Assembly (NCBI RefSeq): GCF_003014485.1
Contig: NZ_PYGA01000009.1
Coordinates: 186,001 to 250,000, forward strand
Length of the DNA stretch: 64,000 bases
Direction of reading: 5' to 3'
Source of the DNA: Murinocardiopsis flavida
Lineage (GTDB): Bacteria > Actinomycetota > Actinomycetes > Streptosporangiales > Streptosporangiaceae
Both the position numbers and the translations under genes were made by a program. Each line of letters begins with the position of its first letter. Position 1 is the first letter of the stretch. Of this stretch, positions 40,867 to 50,230 are shown in pieces. Below the pieces are notes generated by a model. The model had not been told where the DNA came from, did not search any database, and was given only the letters and a program-made list of their open reading frames with translations.

Positions 40867-41669
40867 GGTTTCCCCTTCCCTTCTCCGCCGGACCGGTCGG
40901 TGCGCAGCAGTTCGCTCAGCCGGGCCCGGCCGCCGGCGGCGCGGGTGCCCTTGGCCGCCGCGCGGCCCTTCGCGCGGCGGGCGCCCCGGCGGCGCCGGGG
41001 CCGGGACTCCTCGGCGGTCTCGGCGTCCCTGTGCAGCGGGACGGTGGCGGTGGGGTCGGGCGCGTGGGAGGTGTCGGCGCAGGCGGCGATGACGGTGAGG
41101 CCGGAGTCGGCGAGGTCGGCGAGGGTGCCCCAGAGGGCGGCCTGGTGTTCGGGGTCGAGTCCGGCGTCGACGTCGTCGACGAGGAGCAGCCGGGGCTCGT
41201 CGAGCAGGGCGAGGGCGATTCCGAGCCGGCGCCGTTCCGCGGTGGAGAGGTCACGGACGAGGCGCCGGGGATCGATGCCGTCGAGTCCGGCGGCGAGGAG
41301 CGCCGAGGCGCGCAGCGGGCGTGTGGCGGTGCGCAGCCGCAGGAGCAGGCGCTCGTTGAGCTGTTCGCGGACCCGCAGCCGCTCGTCGAGGTCGTTGACG
41401 CCCTCGCTGAGCCCGAGTGCGCTGATCCGCCGCACCTGGCGGGCCTTGGCGGGCAGGGCGTGGCCGTCGACGGTCAGCGACCCGGAGGTGGGGCGCATGC
41501 GCCCGGCGAGGGTGAGCAGCAGTGCGGTGCGCCCTTCGCCGGCGTCGGCGCGCAGCGCGGTGAGGGTCCCCGGGCGCGCGCTGAGGTCGACGCCGGTGTA
41601 GACCTGCCCTTCGCCGGTCCGCAGCGTCAGCCGCTCAGCGTCGACCCGGACCCCTGTCGCCCGCCGCAT
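40863..41669 (-). CDS. ABC-type ATP-binding protein with altered motifs
   Basis: 268 residues from ATG 41669. ABC ATPase fold, but the motifs have drifted. The Walker A region reads ADAGEGRT (Arg47 for the invariant Lys), the signature is LSTAERRR instead of LSGGQ, and Walker B is LLLVDDVD (Asp for the catalytic Glu). A basic Lys/Arg/Ala tail (RRRGARRAKGRAAAKG) extends the C-terminus. It partners the YhgE/Pip permease encoded directly behind it. Either ATP use is weak or the protein is a regulatory subunit. Confidence 0.8.
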   Translation of the reverse strand: MRRATGVRVDAERLTLRTGEGQVYTGVDLSARPGTLTALRADAGEGRTALLLTLAGRMRPTSGSLTVDGHALPAKARQVRRISALGLSEGVNDLDERLRVREQLNERLLLRLRTATRPLRASALLAAGLDGIDPRRLVRDLSTAERRRLGIALALLDEPRLLLVDDVDAGLDPEHQAALWGTLADLADSGLTVIAACADTSHAPDPTATVPLHRDAETAEESRPRRRRGARRAKGRAAAKGTRAAGGRARLSELLRTDRSGGEGKGKP

Positions 41670-41695
41670 GCCCGCACCCCCGAACTCGTTTTTGC

Positions 41696-41709
41696 ACTGA
41701 CTGGTCAGT
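41696..41709. promoter_or_regulatory. TetR operator candidate
   Basis: Perfect palindrome ACTGAC-TG-GTCAGT, 27 bp upstream of the ABC gene start, in AT-rich surroundings (TTTTTGC before, TTCAAAAATAAT after). Form and spacing suit the TetR repressor encoded at the end of the same unit. Confidence 0.7.
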
Positions 41710-42032
41710 TCAAAAATAATCGTTGACCGGCCGTGCTTCGAGCCTTCGCAGACATGGCGTGGAACACAACGCGCCACGCGCCGGGTTGACCGCATGCGGA
41801 CCGCGGCCCGACCCGGCGCGGAACCGGCGCGGGACAAGCACTGAACCGGCCCGACCCGGCGCGGAACCGGCACTGAACCGGCCACGGCAGCGGCATGCAG
41901 CAGGCTGGGAGGCAGGAGCGCAGGCAGGAGCAGGCAGGGAGCACGCGCGCTCCCGGGCATGCGAAAAGGGCCGGTCCGCGCCGTGTTCGGCGCGGACCGG
42001 CCCCGTGAACGCCCTGCGGCCGGGGTGCCCGG
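41710..42032. other. Intergenic region with direct repeats and terminator
   Basis: ACCGGCGCGGGAC/GAACCGGCACTGAACCGGCC repeats (41825-41885) and GGAGGCAGGAGCGCAGGCAGGAGCAGGCAGG repeats (41905-41940) precede the guaB1 terminator. No gene. Confidence 0.6.
41968..42003 (-). terminator. Rho-independent terminator of guaB1
   Basis: Perfect 15-bp stem (GGGCCGGTCCGCGCC / GGCGCGGACCGGCCC) with a 6-base loop. On the minus strand it is followed by TTTTCGC, 30 bp behind the guaB1 stop. Confidence 0.9.
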
Positions 42033-43556
<1,524 letters not shown>

Positions 43557-43714
43557 TCAATTATGACCGCGCCGGTTGGGTCGCCCGACAGCAGTCTGGG
43601 ATGATCCTCCGGCTACCACTCGAAACCCCCTCCCTAACGGAATCGTGGTCCTCCACCGCGTGGCGCGGCTCCGGCCTCCGCACGGCTCCCGCGGGGAGGC
43701 CCGCAGGAGAGCCG

Positions 43715-44734
43715 ATGACGAGCTTCACACTCGCGGAGATCCGCGAGCGCACCTACAAGAAGCGCGACGCGTGGTGGACGGTGTTCCTCGTCGACCCCCT
43801 CGCCGCCCCACTGGTCAAGTGGACCGCGAACCGCACGAACATCACACCGAACCAGATCACGTTCGGCGCCGGTGTGCTCGGCGCCGGTTCGGCGGTCTGC
43901 TTCGCGCTGGGGTCGTGGCCGTGGCTGGTCGCCGGTGCGCTGCTGTTCCACCTCAGCTTCGTGCTGGACTGCATGGACGGCAAGATCGCCCGCCTCAAGG
44001 GCAACGGTTCGGTGTTCGGTGCCTGGGTCGACTTCATCTTCGACCGCATCCGCTTCTTCGGCTGCATGCTCGCGCTGCTCATCGGCCAGTGGGCCGCGAC
44101 GGGCGAGGTGGTGTACCTGCTGCTGATGCCGGTCGTGACCTTCCTGGACCTGCTGCGCTACCTCAACGGCGCGCAGGTCGCGAAGACCCGGGCGAGCATG
44201 CGCGACAAGCTGCGCGCGGCGACGCTGGGGCAGACCGTCGACGCCGGTGTGGACGACCCGGAGAGCACCGAGGCCGCGAACGGCGGCGGTGCCGCCGCTG
44301 CCGCACCCGAGTCCGCCGACCCCGAGCCGGCGCCCGTGGTGTTCATGGAGGAGGTGCTGCGCGAGAACCCGGACCTGAGCGCCGAGGAGGTGCGCAGTTC
44401 CACCCAGGGCGCCCGCGTCATCGACGTGCACCAGGGATTCTCGGCGCGGTTCGGCTGGTACGACCGGCTGCGCGGCGCGCTGCTGCGCAGCCGGGTCCGG
44501 CCGCACCTGTTCAGCGGCATCGAGTTCGAGATGTTCGTCTGCGTGCTCGCGCCGCTGACCGCGGTCACCGCGGCGTTCAGCGCCCTGCCCAGCCTCATCG
44601 TCCCGGTCACCATCGCGTCGTGCGCGGCGCTGCTGGTGTTCGAGCTGGTGATCATCTACAAGCTGTGGCTGGCGACCCGCGACTTCGGCACGGAGCTGCG
44701 CCGCATCGAGGCGTCCCGCCCCACCGGGGCGTAA
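43715..44734 (+). CDS. CDP-alcohol phosphatidyltransferase-family membrane enzyme
   Basis: 339 residues from ATG 43715 (AGGAGA 5 bases upstream). The motif DCMDGKIARLKGNGSVFGAWVDFIFD contains the family pattern D-xx-DG-xx-AR-x8-G-xxx-D-xxx-D, which binds metal and CDP-alcohol. The preceding TANRTNITPNQIT is also conserved. About six helices. A soluble Ala/Glu/Asp/Pro-rich insert of some 110 residues (from AATLGQTVDAGVDD to QGFSARFGWYDRL) separates the last two helix pairs and is not part of the minimal family. Lipid product unknown (PI, PIP or a sugar-alcohol phospholipid). Confidence 0.88.
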   Translation: MTSFTLAEIRERTYKKRDAWWTVFLVDPLAAPLVKWTANRTNITPNQITFGAGVLGAGSAVCFALGSWPWLVAGALLFHLSFVLDCMDGKIARLKGNGSVFGAWVDFIFDRIRFFGCMLALLIGQWAATGEVVYLLLMPVVTFLDLLRYLNGAQVAKTRASMRDKLRAATLGQTVDAGVDDPESTEAANGGGAAAAAPESADPEPAPVVFMEEVLRENPDLSAEEVRSSTQGARVIDVHQGFSARFGWYDRLRGALLRSRVRPHLFSGIEFEMFVCVLAPLTAVTAAFSALPSLIVPVTIASCAALLVFELVIIYKLWLATRDFGTELRRIEASRPTGA

Positions 44735-44765
44735 GAGAGGCGTCCCGCCCCACCGGGACGTAAGT
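44708..44765. repeat. 29-bp tandem duplication across a stop codon
   Basis: 44708-44736 and 44737-44765 are the same 29-bp sequence with one difference (GGGGCGTAAG / GGGACGTAAG). The TAA stop at 44732-44734 is in the first copy, so loss of it would add EASRPTG again. Confidence 0.95.
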
Positions 44766-44766
44766 A

Positions 44767-44849
44767 GCGCCGCGGGCCGCGCGGCGGCCCGCGGCGCACA
44801 CGGCAAACGGCGGCGGCCGGGTGGTTCGACCACCCGGCCGCCGCCGTTT
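44767..44849. terminator. Double-hairpin bidirectional terminator
   Basis: First hairpin: 13-bp perfect stem (44767-44779 with 44785-44797). Second: 21-bp perfect stem with AAA/TTT at its base (44805-44825 with 44829-44849) around a TCG loop. Located between the convergent phosphatidyltransferase and acyltransferase genes. Confidence 0.9.
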
Positions 44850-44866
44850 CAGTGCGGTACCGCCGT

Positions 44867-45958
44867 TCAACCGCCGGTGCGGCGCTCCACCCGGTCGGGG
44901 TCGCGGCGCAGGATCCAGTCGACGCGGGGTTCCACGGCCCAGCGGGTCGCGGCCCGCACCGGGGCGCTGCACAGCACGAAGGTCAGGGCGACGGCGAGCG
45001 CGCCGTTGAGGACGAACTCGGCGTGGGGGCCCATGTACGCGCCGGTGAGGTCGTACCAGCCGAACTGCTCGGCGATGCGGATGATCAGGCCGTGCAGCAG
45101 GAAGACGTACATGGTCAGCGCCCCGTACCTGGTGAACCAGGTGCTGCGGCGGGGGGTCAGGGACAGCAGCGCGGCGGTGAGGCAGAACGCCATGGCGAGG
45201 AACACCAGGCGCGCCGGGATGCCGATGGGCAGCAGCTCCATGTCGCGCTCGACGAGGCTTTCGCGCCAGTACACCCACTCGCGGCTGAGCTGCTCGAAGT
45301 AGATGTAGGACGCGGCGGCGGTGACCAGCACCACGGCCGCGGACCACACCTGGACCAGCTTGTTGTGCAGGAAGTCCAGGTGCTCCTGGCGGACGACCAG
45401 GCCGGCGACGAAGAACGGCAGCAGGCTGACGATCCGCGAGACGCCGAGGACCTCGCCGGTCTCGACGAACGCCGCGGCGAGCGAGACGACGATGGCGACG
45501 GCGAGGGGCCAGCGGATCCGCTTCCACAGCGGGACGGTCAGCCGCCACACGAACAGTGCGGCGAGGAACCAGGTGATCCACAGCGGTTCGAGCGGGCCGT
45601 CGGGCAGCTTGCGGTCGACGGCGACCGACTGGAGGGCGTAGAGCCCCCAGAAGATCAGGTACGGCGCCGCGACGGTCGTGAGCAGCTTGTCGACCCTGCG
45701 CGCGGAGCCGTCGAAGGACTTCGACAGGAATCCGCAGATCAGCACGAAGGCCGGCATGTGGAAGATGTAGATCCAGAAGTAGACCGCGTTGGCGATCCGG
45801 GTGTCGGTCACGGGTTCGATGGCGTGGCCGACGAAGACGAGCAGGATCAGCAGGAACTTCGCGTTGTCGAGCAGCGCGTCGCGCTTCGGGGCCCTCCCGG
45901 TCGCCCCGGACGGGGCACTGGGGGATGTCGAGTGGTCATATGTGGTGGTTGAGGCCAC
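44867..45958 (-). CDS. Acyltransferase family 3 membrane protein
   Basis: 363 residues from GTG 45958 (GGAGACCAC upstream). About ten helices. The start region NAKFLLILLVFVGHAIEP and FHMPAFVLICGFLS are typical of the actinobacterial branch of Acyl_transf_3 proteins, with the key His in VGHA. Compared with the acyltransferase at 25715 it lacks the Pro-rich leader and the FVEEPVRR ending. Likely O-acylates a membrane or cell-wall sugar; donor and acceptor unknown. Confidence 0.87.
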   Translation of the reverse strand: MASTTTYDHSTSPSAPSGATGRAPKRDALLDNAKFLLILLVFVGHAIEPVTDTRIANAVYFWIYIFHMPAFVLICGFLSKSFDGSARRVDKLLTTVAAPYLIFWGLYALQSVAVDRKLPDGPLEPLWITWFLAALFVWRLTVPLWKRIRWPLAVAIVVSLAAAFVETGEVLGVSRIVSLLPFFVAGLVVRQEHLDFLHNKLVQVWSAAVVLVTAAASYIYFEQLSREWVYWRESLVERDMELLPIGIPARLVFLAMAFCLTAALLSLTPRRSTWFTRYGALTMYVFLLHGLIIRIAEQFGWYDLTGAYMGPHAEFVLNGALAVALTFVLCSAPVRAATRWAVEPRVDWILRRDPDRVERRTGG

Positions 45959-46494
45959 GTGGTCTCCGGGTCACCGATTCGGTCTACGGGAAGGTTTCGG
46001 TTCTACGGGAAGTCGGGGGCAGGTTCACCGCAGCGCGCTCCGCTCGACGCGGAAGGCGGTTCGCCGCGGGCTTGGGGCGCGATCGATCTGAATGAATGCC
46101 TGCGGACTCTGGGAGAACTCTCAGATTCTAACGCCCGGGTCAAAATCCGGCCATACCCAGGCCGGGATTTCGGCTGCGCCGGGTAATGGGGTTCGCACCG
46201 ATGGTAGGGCGTCCCGAGGGGTGCCCGCACCCGGTTCGGCGGGAAAATCCCAGGCCCGCCCCTGGATTGCGGACGTGCGGCGGCCCGGTTCCGGTGGTCG
46301 CGGCGCCGCGCAGCAGGCCGGGGTGCGATCCGTCACGCCGTCCCGCGTGCACGATCCTTTAGGCTTCAAGTGCGCCCGGAACTCCCGACGCCGGAGCCGA
46401 CCGGGGCCCGCCCCGGTCGCCCGACGGCCCGCCCGGCGGTTTCGGACCCCGAGGCCGCAGAGGAGTACCCGGACCCGTCCCGTCAGCAGGACCC
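45959..46494. other. Divergent spacer
   Basis: A 536-bp gap. Visible elements: repeated CGGT(T)CTACGGGAAG (about 45975-46010), the inverted repeat CTGGGAG-AA-CTCTCAG (46109-46124, one mismatch) and an imperfect hairpin AAATCCGGCC/GGCCGGGATTT (46143-46170). A 250-bp stretch before the M20 gene shows no supported ORF. Confidence 0.5.
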
Positions 46495-48312
46495 ATGTCA
46501 ACGAAGGCGGTGGATGCAGTGCCGCACGCGGTCGATCCGCAGCGCGTCGCCGATCACGGAAGTGCGGTGATGCGGCTGGTCGAGGAGATCTTCCCGCTGG
46601 TCGAGGGCTTCTATGTGGACCTACACAAGAACCCGGAACTGTCGCACCAGGAGAAGCGCACCGCCAAGGCGGTCGCCGAATGGCTGTCGCGCGCCGGGTA
46701 CGAGGTCGAGACCGGCATCGGCAGCACGGGTGTGGTCGGGGTCCTGCGCAACGGCGAAGGCCCCACGGTCCTGCTGCGCGCCGACATGGACGCGCTGCCC
46801 ATGGCCGAGAAGACCGGGCTGCCCTACGCCAGCACGGCGCACGCCGTCGGCCCCGACGGCGCCGAGGTCCCGATCATGCACGCCTGCGGGCACGACGCGC
46901 ACACCGCCTGCCTGGTGGGCGTCGCCGACCTCCTCTCGGAGTCGCGCGACCACTGGTCGGGCACGCTGATGATCGTGGCGCAGCCCGCGGAGGAGACCGT
47001 CGACGGCGCCTCCGGCATGCTCGCCGACGGCCTCTACGAGCGGTTCGGCCGCCCCGACATCGCGCTCGCCCAGCACCTGGGCCCGCAGCCGGCCGGGATG
47101 GTCGCGCACCGCGCCGGGGTCATGATGGCGGCGTCGACCACCCTGCACGTGCGCGTGTTCGGCACGGGGGGCCACGCGTCGCAGCCCGACACCACGGTCG
47201 ACCCGGTGGTGCTCGGCGCGAACATCGTCACCCGCTTGCAGACCGTGGTGTCGCGCGAGACCAGCCCCAGCGAGATGGCCGTGGTGACCGTCGGCCGGTT
47301 CCAGGCGGGGTCCGCCGCGAACATCATCCCCGACGAGGCGTACCTGGAGATCAACACCCGGGCGCTGAACGACCACGTGGCGGGGCGGCTGCACGCCGCG
47401 ATTGAGCGGATCGTGCGCGCCGAGGCCGCCGCGTCGGGCGCGCCGCGCGAGCCCGAGGTCACCGTCGTCCAGCAGACCGGCATCACCCGCAACTCCCCGC
47501 CCGACACCCGCTCGGTCGCGTCGGCCCACCGCGCCTACTTCGGCGACGGCTACGTGGTCGACCTGCCCGAGCCGTTCTCCGGCAGCGAGGACTTCGGCGA
47601 GTTCGGGCTGCCCGGCGACCCCAATCCGGTGCCGTACGTGTTCTGGTTCGTGGGCGCCACCCCGCACGACGTGTGGGAGGCCGCGCCCGGCGCGACCCCC
47701 TACGAGAAGCTGGCCGGGGTGCCGAGCAACCACTCCCCGTTCTTCGCACCCGACCGCGAGCCCACGCTGCGCGCCGGGCTCGGCGCGCTGACCATCGCGG
47801 CCCTCACCTACCTCGGCGCGGCCGCCAACGCCGCGGCGGAGACCCGGCAGGCCGAGCCGGCCGCCTTCGAACCCGTGCTGCCGGCCGCCGACACCGGCGG
47901 GTACCCCAGCGAGGCGCAGCACCCCGCCCCCGCCGCCCCCGCTGCTGTCCCCGCCGCTGAGGACCCCGCGGAGGACGAGGTCGAGTCCACCCAGGACGCC
48001 GACATGGCCGTGCTGCTCGCCGAGGAGGACGACGACGACTCCGGCCCGCGGCCCGGCGGCGGGTACGCCGGCTACGGCGGCCAGTGGGACTCCGGCGCCG
48101 CGGCGCCCGGCGGCCGGCCGGGATGGGACTCCGGCGCCGACCCCGCGGCGGAGCCCGGCGGACCGTTCCCCGAGCCGTCCGACGACGCGGGGTACGACCT
48201 CGCGCCGCCGCCCTACTCGCAGGGCGGCGGGTACCCGGCGGGTCCGCCGCAGGGGTCGCCGGTGTCCGCGCCGCCGCCCCCGGGGCCCGACGACCCGCCG
48301 TACCGCCTCTGA
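46495..48312 (+). CDS. M20-family amidohydrolase with long disordered tail
   Basis: 605 residues; the peptidase part covers about 445. DLHKNPELSHQEKRTA, LRADMDALPM, HACGHDAHTA, QPAEETVDGASGML and a GSEDFGEFG motif give the metal-binding and catalytic residues of M20D amidohydrolases (IAA-amino acid, N-acyl amino acid hydrolases). The remaining 160 residues are Pro/Gly/Ala/Asp/Glu-rich (AEEDDDDSGP, GGYAGYGGQWDSG repeats, ending PPPGPDDPPYRL) and predicted unstructured; such a tail is not part of the family. AGGA precedes the ATG by 8 bases. Substrate unknown. Confidence 0.9.
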   Translation: MSTKAVDAVPHAVDPQRVADHGSAVMRLVEEIFPLVEGFYVDLHKNPELSHQEKRTAKAVAEWLSRAGYEVETGIGSTGVVGVLRNGEGPTVLLRADMDALPMAEKTGLPYASTAHAVGPDGAEVPIMHACGHDAHTACLVGVADLLSESRDHWSGTLMIVAQPAEETVDGASGMLADGLYERFGRPDIALAQHLGPQPAGMVAHRAGVMMAASTTLHVRVFGTGGHASQPDTTVDPVVLGANIVTRLQTVVSRETSPSEMAVVTVGRFQAGSAANIIPDEAYLEINTRALNDHVAGRLHAAIERIVRAEAAASGAPREPEVTVVQQTGITRNSPPDTRSVASAHRAYFGDGYVVDLPEPFSGSEDFGEFGLPGDPNPVPYVFWFVGATPHDVWEAAPGATPYEKLAGVPSNHSPFFAPDREPTLRAGLGALTIAALTYLGAAANAAAETRQAEPAAFEPVLPAADTGGYPSEAQHPAPAAPAAVPAAEDPAEDEVESTQDADMAVLLAEEDDDDSGPRPGGGYAGYGGQWDSGAAAPGGRPGWDSGADPAAEPGGPFPEPSDDAGYDLAPPPYSQGGGYPAGPPQGSPVSAPPPPGPDDPPYRL

Positions 48313-48339
48313 GGGCGCGCGGCCGACCGGTCCGCGCCC

Positions 48340-48345
48340 CACAAT
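48340..48345 (+). promoter_or_regulatory. Possible -10 box of a leaderless transcript
   Basis: CACAAT ends 6 bases before ATG 48352, the spacing seen for leaderless actinobacterial genes. No ribosome site lies between. Confidence 0.4.
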
Positions 48346-48351
48346 GGGCGC

Positions 48352-49152
48352 ATGACGACGTTATGGGGCTGGGCCGACCGCCGGCAGCGCCGCGAGTTGC
48401 GGCACCCGTGGGAGGACCGGCTGCTCTGGGGCTGCGTCGCGGTCACCGTGCTCGCCGTGGTGGGGTCGGTCAGCAGGGCGGTGCAGGGCGAGTCGACCCA
48501 GCCGCTGTTCCTGCTGGCCGTGCCCGTGGCGGTGTTCTTCGCCCGCGGGCAGCTCTACGCGTCCCAGCGGGTGAACGGGGTGCGCATCGGCGAACGCCAG
48601 TTCCCCGCGGCGCACCGCATGGTGGTCGAGGCGGCGCGGCACTACGGGCTGCCCAAGGTCCCCGACGCCTACGTGGTGCTCGGCAACGGCCAGATCAACG
48701 CGTTGGCGTCGGGGCACGGCATGCGCCGGTTCGTGGCGATCAACAGCGACCTGTTCGAGGTGGGCGACCAGCTCGGCGACGAAGCGGCGCTCCGGTTCGT
48801 CATCGGGCACGAGGTCGGGCACATCGCGGCGGGGCACGCCTCGTTCTGGCGGCAGTTCGGGGTGTCGGTGGCGAATCTGGTGCCGGGGGTGGGGTCGTCG
48901 CTGAACCGGGCGCAGGAGTACACCGCCGACAACCACGCCTACCGGTTCTGCCCTGAGGGGATCGAGGGGCTGCGGGTGCTCGCCGCGGGGAAGTACCTGT
49001 ACCCCCAGGTCGACTTCGCCGAGATCGCCGAGCGGGGCCGCGAGGAGCAGGGGTTCTTCGTCTGGTTGGTGAACCTGCTGTCGAGCCACCCTGTGAACGC
49101 GTGGCGGTTCGCGGCGCTCGCCGACCGCTCGCGGCCGGGGCGGGTGCTCTAG
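48352..49152 (+). CDS. M48-family membrane metalloprotease
   Basis: 266 residues. Two N-terminal helices (LLWGCVAVTVLAVVGSV and PLFLLAVPVAVFFA), then the zinc motif GHEVGHIAAGH (HExxH) and the third ligand region RAQEYTADNHAYRF (E-x3-D). Related to HtpX/Ste24-type proteases that degrade damaged membrane proteins. GMRRFVAINSDLFE and YVVLGNGQINALASG are conserved substrate-cleft strands. Starts 40 bp behind the M20 gene, apparently from its own promoter. Confidence 0.9.
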   Translation: MTTLWGWADRRQRRELRHPWEDRLLWGCVAVTVLAVVGSVSRAVQGESTQPLFLLAVPVAVFFARGQLYASQRVNGVRIGERQFPAAHRMVVEAARHYGLPKVPDAYVVLGNGQINALASGHGMRRFVAINSDLFEVGDQLGDEAALRFVIGHEVGHIAAGHASFWRQFGVSVANLVPGVGSSLNRAQEYTADNHAYRFCPEGIEGLRVLAAGKYLYPQVDFAEIAERGREEQGFFVWLVNLLSSHPVNAWRFAALADRSRPGRVL

Positions 49153-49186
49153 CGGGTGCTCTGGCAAGCGCTGTGGCCGGTGCGCC

Positions 49187-49219
49187 GGTGCGCCGGCGCG
49201 TCGAGGGCGCCGGCGCACC
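49187..49219. terminator. Bidirectional GC hairpin
   Basis: Perfect 13-bp stem GGTGCGCCGGCGC / GCGCCGGCGCACC with a 7-base loop, between the convergent M48 and dehydratase-like genes. Confidence 0.75.
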
Positions 49220-49223
49220 GCGG

Positions 49224-50162
49224 TCACAGTGACTTGATGAGGTCGGGTGCGAAGTTGTTGCCGGTGATGATGGTGGCGGCGCGGGCGCCGGGGATGTCGT
49301 GGACGCCGAGCGCGGCGACGCCGACGGCCGCGGCGGGTTCGGCGATGACGCCGAGTGTGTCGCGCAGGAGGCGCAGCGCGTCGAAGATCTGGTCCTCGTC
49401 GACGAGGACGACGTCGTCGACGACCTCGCGCATCCACTCGACGGCCTCGGGGACGGGCACGCGCACAGCGATGCCGTCGGCGCTGGTGCGCGCCGCGCCG
49501 GTCGACACCGGCGTGCCCGAACGCCAGCTGTGCGCCATGGCGGGGGCGCCGGCGGCGCACACGCCGACGACGCGGGTGCCGGGGGAGTAGGTCTTCAGCC
49601 ACCTCCCGATCCCGGCGATGAGGGCGCCGTTGCCGACGGGCACGACGACGGTGTCGAGCTCCAGCGGGGCGAGTTCCACCCCGATGGTCCCGGCGCCCTC
49701 GGCGATCTGCGGTTCGCGGCCGTCCTCGACGAACACGCAGTCGTCGCGGCCCGCGGAGTAGTCGAGCGCGGCGCGCTTCGCGTCGTCGAAGTCCGCGCCA
49801 CCGACGACGACGCGGGCGCCGAGCCCGCGCATGCGGGCGATCTTCGCGGGGTTGGCGTCGGCGGCGGTGAACACGCGCACCGACAGGCCGCGGGACCGGG
49901 CGACGTAGGCGAGGCCCTGCCCGAAGTTGCCGGCGGAGGCGCACACGACGGCGCGGGTCTCGCCGGTGTCGTCGAGCAGGAAATCGGCGCCCCTGCCCTT
50001 GAAGGAGCGGACGGGGTTGAGCGTCTCGAACTTGACGAAGGTCTGGCGGCCCAGGCGCCGGGACAGCGACTCGTCCTCGATCTGCGGTGTGTCGCGGAAG
50101 ACGGGGTCGATGGTCCGGCTCGCGGCCTCGATCCGATCCAGGCGGAGGGTGTCGATCGGCAT
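49224..50162 (-). CDS. PLP-dependent threonine/serine dehydratase-like enzyme
   Basis: 312 residues from ATG 50162. Fold type II: FVKFETLNPVRSFKGRGA with the PLP lysine, ASAGNFGQGLA (substrate loop) and VPVGNGALIAGIG (phosphate-binding loop). This is a catabolic dehydratase or ammonia-lyase in shape; no ACT domain, so not the feedback-controlled IlvA. Glu in VIAEPAAAVG is conserved. Amino acid specificity cannot be told. No ribosome site is clear. Confidence 0.88.
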   Translation of the reverse strand: MPIDTLRLDRIEAASRTIDPVFRDTPQIEDESLSRRLGRQTFVKFETLNPVRSFKGRGADFLLDDTGETRAVVCASAGNFGQGLAYVARSRGLSVRVFTAADANPAKIARMRGLGARVVVGGADFDDAKRAALDYSAGRDDCVFVEDGREPQIAEGAGTIGVELAPLELDTVVVPVGNGALIAGIGRWLKTYSPGTRVVGVCAAGAPAMAHSWRSGTPVSTGAARTSADGIAVRVPVPEAVEWMREVVDDVVLVDEDQIFDALRLLRDTLGVIAEPAAAVGVAALGVHDIPGARAATIITGNNFAPDLIKSL

Positions 50163-50230
50163 GAGGGCATGGTAAGTGGCGGATCGCCCGTTTCGCGGGC
50201 CGGGCGGCGGACCGGCCGTGCTCGGCGGGG

